Source: an uncultured Eubacteriales bacterium
GTDB lineage: Bacteria > Bacillota > Clostridia > Oscillospirales > CAG-382
Length of the DNA stretch: 25,238 nt
Assembly (NCBI GenBank): GCA_900551295.1
Contig: URVJ01000027.1
Span: forward strand, 1-25,238
Direction of reading: 5' to 3'
In this document: piece after piece, positions 8,072 to 15,300 of the stretch
How the letters are laid out: every line of letters begins with the position of its first letter
Numbering within the stretch: position 1 is the first letter of the stretch
Notes under the pieces: generated by a model
What the model was told of the DNA's origin: nothing
Seen by the model: the letters and a program-made list of their open reading frames with translations, nothing else
The model's database searches: none
Program-made: the position numbers and the translations under genes

Positions 8072-8530
8072 CTAATACAAATGCTCCGCATTTGCCCCGT
8101 CCGATAGGCTTTCAAAGCTATACTTCCATAAATCGTATTCCTCCGGCGATATTTTATCGGCTTTCAATTCGGTTTGCTTGTTATGCCAACATTCAAGCAT
8201 ACTTTTTAATTCGGTATCACTTGGCTCAAAAAACATAAAAACACGGTTGTTATGTTTTCCGATATATAACGGAAATTTATCATCGAGCTTAAAAAGCGTG
8301 TGCATAATTTCTATGTTGCTTGTAAGCGACGGCGGTGAGAGAGCATATTTACTTATGCCGAGTGCGGATGCCAACCGCTTTTTTATTGCCGTTGTCGGAA
8401 CGGCACGGTCGGCTTGATATTGCGAAATTCTTACATCTGCACCTTTTGTAAAGCCTGCGGCTTTTCCCAATTCAGTCAAGCTCATTTTCCGTATCTTTCG
8501 GCATTTGCGTATTACTTTGCCCACGGTCAT
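8072..8530 (-). CDS. XRE-family helix-turn-helix regulator
   Basis: 152 residues from the ATG at 8530. This start is preferred to an upstream TTG at 8566 because AAAGGAG (8540-8546) lies 9 nt ahead of it. Residues about 5-60 form a Cro/CI-type HTH (VGKVIRKCRKIRKMSLTEL ... ISQYQADRAVPTTAIKKRLA). The remainder is an unassigned alpha/beta domain with aromatic residues (FPLYIGKHNNRVFMFFEPSD). Its start lies inside the preceding gene (59-nt overlap), and it sits immediately before oriT/mobC. A role in repressing or timing the mobilization genes, perhaps by binding near the inverted repeat, is inferred. Confidence 0.75.
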   Translation of the reverse strand: MTVGKVIRKCRKIRKMSLTELGKAAGFTKGADVRISQYQADRAVPTTAIKKRLASALGISKYALSPPSLTSNIEIMHTLFKLDDKFPLYIGKHNNRVFMFFEPSDTELKSMLECWHNKQTELKADKISPEEYDLWKYSFESLSDGANAEHLY

Positions 8531-8849
8531 TTTTATCATCTCCTTTGTTTGATATGAACATTTCAAATAAGTCCTCCGGCGTTATCATTCCGCCGAGCGT
8601 TGCCTCGTCATCCTCGCAGGGGACACCAACACGGTATAAGTGTAATTTTGCAACATCATTTTCGTTTTTGCCATAAGCTGCAATTTCGGTAAACACCTCG
8701 CTGTCCTCCGATAAATCTGTCTGCAAAATATCTGTGTTTGCCACAACATTGCACATAAGCTCTGCGGCTTCTTTGGCAGAGTTCGCAACTACGCAGAATT
8801 TGCGAATTTCCTTTGTTTCCACCATTACCGTGTACTGTTTTGTTTTCAT
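8472..8849 (-). CDS. Hypothetical accessory protein
   Basis: 125 residues, family not recognised. The N-terminal ~85 residues look like a small globular alpha/beta domain (YTVMVETKEIRKFCVVANSA ... LHLYRVGVPC). The C-terminal ~30 residues are Asp/Asn/Lys-rich and probably disordered, and that tail is where the gene overlaps the XRE start. The ATG at 8849 has a GAGGT ribosome site 8 nt ahead. The start follows an intrinsic-terminator-like hairpin by only about 36 nt, leaving no room for a promoter between, so expression must involve read-through or an upstream promoter. Confidence 0.65.
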   Translation of the reverse strand: MKTKQYTVMVETKEIRKFCVVANSAKEAAELMCNVVANTDILQTDLSEDSEVFTEIAAYGKNENDVAKLHLYRVGVPCEDDEATLGGMITPEDLFEMFISNKGDDKNDRGQSNTQMPKDTENELD

Positions 8850-8882
8850 TTTTGATTACCTCATCTTTCATAAATTTTTGTA

Positions 8883-8909
8883 TCAAAAAAGCCTGCCATA
8901 TGGGCAGAC
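8883..8909 (-). terminator. Intrinsic terminator after the DUF3848 gene
   Basis: On the minus strand, GTCTGCC (8909-8903) and GGCAGGC (8897-8891) form a 7-bp stem with one G-U pair and a 5-nt loop, followed directly by TTTTTT (8890-8885). This is the clearest terminator form in the window together with the one at 17671-17709. It ends the helicase-DUF3848 transcript, or attenuates transcription into the 8472-8849 gene. Confidence 0.75.
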
Positions 8910-8922
8910 TGATTTGCGTGTA

Positions 8923-9276
8923 TTACCGTTCCGGCTCGGATCGTTTTTCCTTTTTTGCCTTTTCGTGTTCTTTTACAAGGTCTTTTGAAAAGTCGTCAAC
9001 CGTATCTCTGAGCATATCCATATATGAACAGTCATTTTTAAGCCATTCATCATAGCAAGCCGATAGTGGTCTTTCGAGTCTAAGCAACGCTTTAATCTGC
9101 TTGTCATCAAGAAAGTCGTCCTCAAAAAGCATTAGAATATCATCACGCATAACTTTCTCATACGCCGACTGTATAATTTTCTCCGGCGATAAATGTTTTA
9201 GGTTTTCAACAAAATCATTCTGTTCATTACTCATTTTTTCGTAAAGTAAATCTTTAATTGTGTCTTTTGGTTCCAT
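8923..9276 (-). CDS. DUF3848-family protein
   Basis: 117 residues from the ATG at 9276. The in-frame TTG at 9285 is less likely given AAAGG at 9286-9290. The sequence (LLYEKMSNEQNDF ... YEKVMRDDILMLFEDDFLDD ... ALLRLERPLSACYDEWLKND ... MLRDTVDD) matches DUF3848, a small all-helical domain found beside or inside large polyvalent proteins of conjugative elements. Its biochemical role is unknown to me. It follows the giant helicase gene by 26 nt, as in related elements, and shares its transcript up to the terminator at 8883-8909. The last residues are charged (KKEKRSEPER). Confidence 0.75.
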   Translation of the reverse strand: MEPKDTIKDLLYEKMSNEQNDFVENLKHLSPEKIIQSAYEKVMRDDILMLFEDDFLDDKQIKALLRLERPLSACYDEWLKNDCSYMDMLRDTVDDFSKDLVKEHEKAKKEKRSEPER

Positions 9277-9302
9277 TAAAATCAACCTTTCTTTTTTGTA
9301 TT

Positions 9303-12300
9303 TTACCTTGCCATAGCGTATTCACGCTTTTGCTGCGGCGCTTGTGCATCGGAAACATCGGTGTCGATAACATTATCGTCCTTTTTATCCATTTTGAGCA
9401 GCGCTTCAACTGCGGCAAGGCGTTTTGTTTTTTCCTGCAATTCCGCCTCCTGCGGAAACGCCCGTTTTGCTTCAACCTTTGCGGTTTCGTACTGCGTATT
9501 GGTGTTTGCGAGTTTTTCTTTTTCGGTTTCAAGCCGTTTTTCAAAACCGTCCAAAGCATTGTCGATACGCTGGATATTGCCGAACACATCTGTTCCGAGT
9601 TCAACCTTGTACGACAAGCTCCCGACAAGGGTTACATAGAATAATTTTTGAAAACTGTCAAAGGAAAGTTCCATAGAAAAACCTCGGTAGTCACCGATGT
9701 TCACCGGCTCCTCCGAGGTCATCTTTTTGCAGCGTTCAATGAGTGCGTTACCCGCTTTTTCCTTTTCAAAATATCCAAACCCGTCAATTGTCATTGTGTT
9801 GAATTTATCCTCAGCCTTCGGATACTGCTTGACTGTTTCAATATCCTTTTCAAGCCCTTTTATTCTTGCTGCGATTTCCGCAATTTGTTTGGGGTAGAAT
9901 TTCACAACCTTATCTTCAAGGTCGTAAATCTGCGACATAAAAGACGATTTTATCAACTTCAGCTTGGATACCTCCATATCAAGCTCCATCTTTTCCTTAA
10001 TGTGCGGATTACCTGTCGAGAGTGCCTTTATCTCCGCAAAGGACAGGGCGGTTGGGTCAATATCGTCCGCAACTCTGACGGGAGATTTTGAAGTAAATAT
10101 CTGCGATATGAATTTCTGCTTTTGCTCCACCGTCTGCCACATATAAGTGTCAAAGGTTCCTTTGGTTACATAACGGTAGATATGCACTTTCTCGTTTGTA
10201 TTGCCTTGTCTGATGATACGCCCTGCTCGCTGTTCGAGGTCTGCCGGACGCCACGGGCAGTCAAGGTCGTGCGAGGCATAGAGCAGTTTCTGCACATTTG
10301 TTCCGGCACCCATTTTTGAGGTAGAGCCGAGAAGCACACGAACATCACCGCTTCGCACTTTCTTGAATAATTCATCTTTTTTAACCTCTGTGTTTGCGTC
10401 GTGAATAAAAGCAACCTCATTTTCGGGTATGCCTTTTTGGAGTAGCTTTTCCCGTATGCTGTTATACACGGAAAATGTTCCGTCCGATTTCGGTGTAGAT
10501 AAATCACAGAACAAAAGCTGTGTAGCTTTTCTATCGGCAGTATCTTTCCATATATCATACACACGGTCGGCACATACCGACACCTTTGAGGTTTCATCAT
10601 CGGGGAGCATAGGATTTATCATTCTTTGGTCGAGTGCCAATTTTCTGCCGTCGTTTGTTATTTTCAGCATATTGTCAACACTCGGATCAACAGTCCTTTT
10701 ACGCACTTCCTCAGCTCGTTCGCCAAGCTCGGCAACCATATCTTTTTGAAATTGGGTCGGCTCTGCAACCTCGTTGTGATATTCAACCTCCGGCACAGGC
10801 AGATTCAGCATATCCGCCGTCTGAATATCGGCAACCTCTTTGAACATTGCAATGAGTTCGGGCAGATTAAAGAATTTTGCAAACCTTGTTTTCATACGAT
10901 AACCACTGCCTTCGGGTGCAAGCTCCATTGCCGATACGGTTTCGCCAAAGGTAGACGCCCAGCTATCGAAGTGCTGTAATCCATGCTCTTGGAGCGATTT
11001 ATACTGCAAATACCTCTGCATAGTATAAAGCTCAACCATTGAATTACTCACCGGAGTTCCCGTTGCGAATATGACACCTTTGCCGCCCGTAAGCTCGTCA
11101 AGATACTGTGTTTTCATAAACAGGTCGCTTGACTTTTGTGCCTCGGTCTGTGCGATGCCGCCGACATTTCGCATTTTTGTGTAAAGGAAAAGGTTTTTGT
11201 AATAATGTGCTTCGTCCACAAATACTCTGTCAACGCCGATTTCTTCAAAGGTAACAACATCGTCCTTGCGTTCTTGGTCATTAAGTTTTTTTATCTTTGC
11301 TTCAAGTCCTCGTTTGGTCTTTTCCATTTGCTTTACGGTGTAACGTTCCGCATTTTCGGCTTTGGCTTCGGCTATGCCGTTCAAAATCTCATCAAGCTGC
11401 TTTTGAAGTATTGCTTTCTGCCGTTCTGCCGACATCGGTATTTTTTCAAACTGACTATGCCCGATAATAACCGCATCATAATCGCCCGTTGCGATACGAC
11501 CGCAGAATTTTTTTCGGTTTTTCATCTCAAAATCTTTCTTTGTCGCAACAAGGATATTTGCCGCAGGGTAAAGCTGCAAAAACTCGCTTGCCCATTGCTC
11601 GGTTAAATGGTTGGGTACAACAAAAAGAGATTTGTTGCACAGTCCGAGCCGCCTTGATTCCATAGCGGCGGCAACCATTGTCCAAGTCTTTCCGGCACCC
11701 ACGACGTGACCTAAAAGCGAATTGCCGCCGTACATAATTCTTGCAACAGCGTCCTTTTGGTGCTTTCGCAAGGTTATTTCGGGGTTAATGCCGTTAAAGG
11801 TGATATGCTCGCCGTCATATTCACGAGGTCGGATAGAGTTAAAGCGAATACTGTAGATTTTGCAAAGCTCATCACGCCTTGCAGGGTCTTTCCATATCCA
11901 ATCTTCAAAGGCTTGCTTGACAGCCGTTTGCTTTTGCTGGGCAATGGTCGTTTCTTTGACATTTAATACCGCCTTTTTAGTGTTGTTTTCATCATACACA
12001 TAATCAAATATACGCACATCACGCAAATTAAGAGAGTCCTCGATAATTTTATAGGCACTGATACGGTTTGTACCGTAAGTATTGGTAGCCTTAACGCCCT
12101 TGTCGGCACTTTTGCCTTGAATATTCCATTCGCCTGTTAATTCCGAGTATTTCACATCAATTTTGCTCCTTGCGTAATAATTGGGAGAGAGCAGTTCAAA
12201 TACAAATTCCTTGATGTATTCTTCCGGTATCCAAATTGTACCGAGCTTTACAGAAATCTCGCTTGCGGTCAAGTCCGTCGGCTGTACCTTTTTAAGATAT

Positions 12301-15300
12301 TCGGCGTTAATGCGGTATTCGGCATCGTTCTCCGCCAAACTTTCCGCTTGACTTAATTTTGCACGAACATTGCCGGATAAATATTCATCGGCGGTTAGGT
12401 ATTTCGGCTCGCTTTCGGAGAATGTTTCGTGTTCGGGGTTTAAGAAGATTACACCCTTTAAGTCCGCATAAAGCTCCTGTTCGGTCTTGCCCGACAGTGT
12501 TTCCATAAAGGGTATGTCAATTTTCGCCTTTTCCGCCAATGACACCGCCAACGCTTCATCTGCCGTATCAACCTTTGTTACCTCGTGTTTGGCTCGGATA
12601 GTTCTTTTGGTGAACATATCCGCCTTGCGTTCAAGGTTTCCGTTCTCATCAAGAATTTCCAGAGAACATAAAAGGAAGTAACTGCTGTCCTCCGAAAAGG
12701 CAAGAGCATTGCCACGGGAATTGATAAGACCGTATTTTTTTGTATAGTTATCATAAAGCGTGTTGAGCTTTGCCTGCTGTGCCTTAATTTCATCATCGGA
12801 ATAATTTTCCGTCTGATACTCAATTAAAGTCCTCACGCAGTCCCGAAGTTCTATCATACCTTTTACACGGTTTTCAGCCGTTGCGTTTAGCTCAACCTTA
12901 CGCATAAGGCTGTTTTCTCTGAAATACACATCACCGTCAACAACCGTAAAACTGAAATTTCTGACATTCGGGTCTGCCGGGATTGTTATTTCCTCGTCAT
13001 TGGAAATATCGTCAAATTCGTATTCGGTAATGCTTGCGTGAATATTTTGAATTGCACCATCAAGCTGCTCGGCAAGCGTTGTATCTTCATTCGGAACACA
13101 GGTAAGCTCCGGACCGAAAGGACCGCTGACCTCCTTTAATTCACCCATAACCATATCGGGGTTATCAAGAAAATACTGATTTATAGGTTGTCCTGTTTCG
13201 TGTTGACCGACATTTACCCATTCGGGCATAATATCCGTCATACGCTCTCGCTTTTGCAAAAAAAGAATGTCCGCCGTAACCTCTGTTCCGGCGTTTTTCT
13301 TAAAGGTGTTATTCGGCAAGCGGACAGCGCCGATTAAATCGGCTCTTTGAGCAATATATCTGCGCACCTTTGAAGTACGCTTATCCATAGTGCCGGAGGA
13401 GGTGATAAAGGCTATAACGCCGCCCGGTCGCACCTTATCCAAAGTTTTCGCAAAAAAGTAATCGTGAATAAGGAAATTATGTTTGTTGTATTTCTTGTCA
13501 AGCAGCTTAAAATCTCCAAAAGGCACATTGCCGATTGCTACATCGAAAAAGCTGTCGGGAAGTTCGGAATTTTCATAGCCTTGTATCGCAACGGAATTTT
13601 TCTGATAAAGCTGCTGTGCAATTCTTCCCGTAATACTGTCAATTTCCACACCATACATTTTACTGTCGCTCATACTCTCCGGCATAAGTCCCATAAAATT
13701 ACCTATCCCGCACGACGGCTCCAAGATGTTACCCTGCGTAAATCCCATATTGGAAAGCGCCTTATACATTGCCTTGATTACAACAGGCGGAGTGAAGTGT
13801 GCCGTGAGCGTTGATGCTCTTGCCTGCTCATACTCATCGGGCGAAAGCGTTGTATATAGCTCCTTAAATTCCTCCGACCAAATTTCTTTGGATTCGTCAA
13901 ATGCGTCTGCAAGACCGCCCCAGCCGACATACTGTGATAATATTTCCTGTTCTTCTGAAGTGGCAAGACGGTGTTCAAATTCAAGATTATGAAGTAAATT
14001 TACGGCATCAACATTCCTCTTAAATTTCTCTTTCGGTGTACCGTAACCGAGTTCATCATTTGTAATTTGGAAATTGCGTCTTTCCGATAACGGTATTTTG
14101 GGATATATAACCGTGTTTTGCACTCTCTGCGGCTTTGCCTTTTGAAATTCCGCCGTAAGCTGCGGTTTTGCCTGTTCCGCAATTATGCTCTTGACAAAAT
14201 CTATGCTCTCGCTTCGGAATATTGGAAAACCCGTACTGTTTTGAAAGGTTATATCCTTTAATGACACCTTGTTAAAGTCAGTATTTACGCTGTCTACAAC
14301 AAATTTGCGGTCATCAATAGTGAGTTCCGTTCCGATGAGGTTTTCGGCGGTTTCGGTTGGCTTTTCTGCCTGTGTTTGCTCTGTTTTCGTCTGTTGTGCC
14401 TGTTCGGGTATAACCTTATCCGCTGACAAAAGCCTTTTATATTTCCGGTTTTCATCGGCAATTACAACATCATACCCGGCATAGAGCAGCTTATTTGCGT
14501 ATTCGTCAAGAATATACTTCGGAAATCCGCACATTTTGTATGTGTTATCTTCGATTTGTTTTGAGGTTAAGACTATATCAAGCACCTGTGCCGCATTTTC
14601 CGCATCTTCACCGTAGCTTTCGTAAAAATCACCGAGAGGAATAAGGACAACGGTTTTTCCGTTATCGTCTTTGTGAAGCTCTGCAAGATATTCGGAGAAC
14701 GGCTGCTTGGGTTGTTCCTTTGTTATGGCATTGTATAACTCTATCTCGTTTTCGGTTATATCGTAATTTTCGCCATAGTCAAGCTTCATTTCAACGCTGC
14801 CGACAAGTTCTTGTTTTTCCTCGTCCGACATCTCTGCAAGCTGTTCTGGTATGGTTTCTTCTTTGACCTCCTCAATTCTGTCGATATGCGGAAACAGGTT
14901 ATATTCGCCGTTTGCATATTGTTCGAGGTCTTGTACCGCTGCTCGCCTTAAAGGATAACTTCTTAAATCAGCCGATGTTTCCGCAAGCAGATTTTTTAAG
15001 TCCGTAAGCATTGTCTGCGTTTGGACTTTATTGTTCAGCTTTTGCATTAAAATGTCTTTTGTTTTATAATAATCCGCATCAGACGGGTACGGCATAATTG
15101 TATTTTCGTCGGTATCATACATATAGGCTTGACGGATTTTGAGAATAAGCTCCTCTTTTTCATAATTCGGAATGTTTTTAATTTCCGCTTCATTCAGATA
15201 GTTTCGGCTTTTTATGAGCCTGTCAGTATGCTTTTCGGCTTCACTCCACGAAATCTGTATTTTTGCATACGGTTTTGTCAAGTCCTCGTGACTGAAGGTT

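Noticed and set aside
9254..9628. 124-codon minus-strand frame across the helicase 3' end and the DUF3848 start
   Set aside because: Very Arg/Lys/Gln-rich with no domain, and it overlaps the coiled-coil coding region. It is best explained as a shadow of Lys/Glu-rich codons.
10166..10600. 144-codon minus-strand frame inside the helicase gene, considered as a second overprinted gene
   Set aside because: Composition is that of a frame-shifted shadow (runs of Cys, Ser, Arg and Lys), with no recognisable family, no suitable ribosome site, and the conserved helicase motifs in the main frame. Unlike the TnpV frame, nothing supports it.
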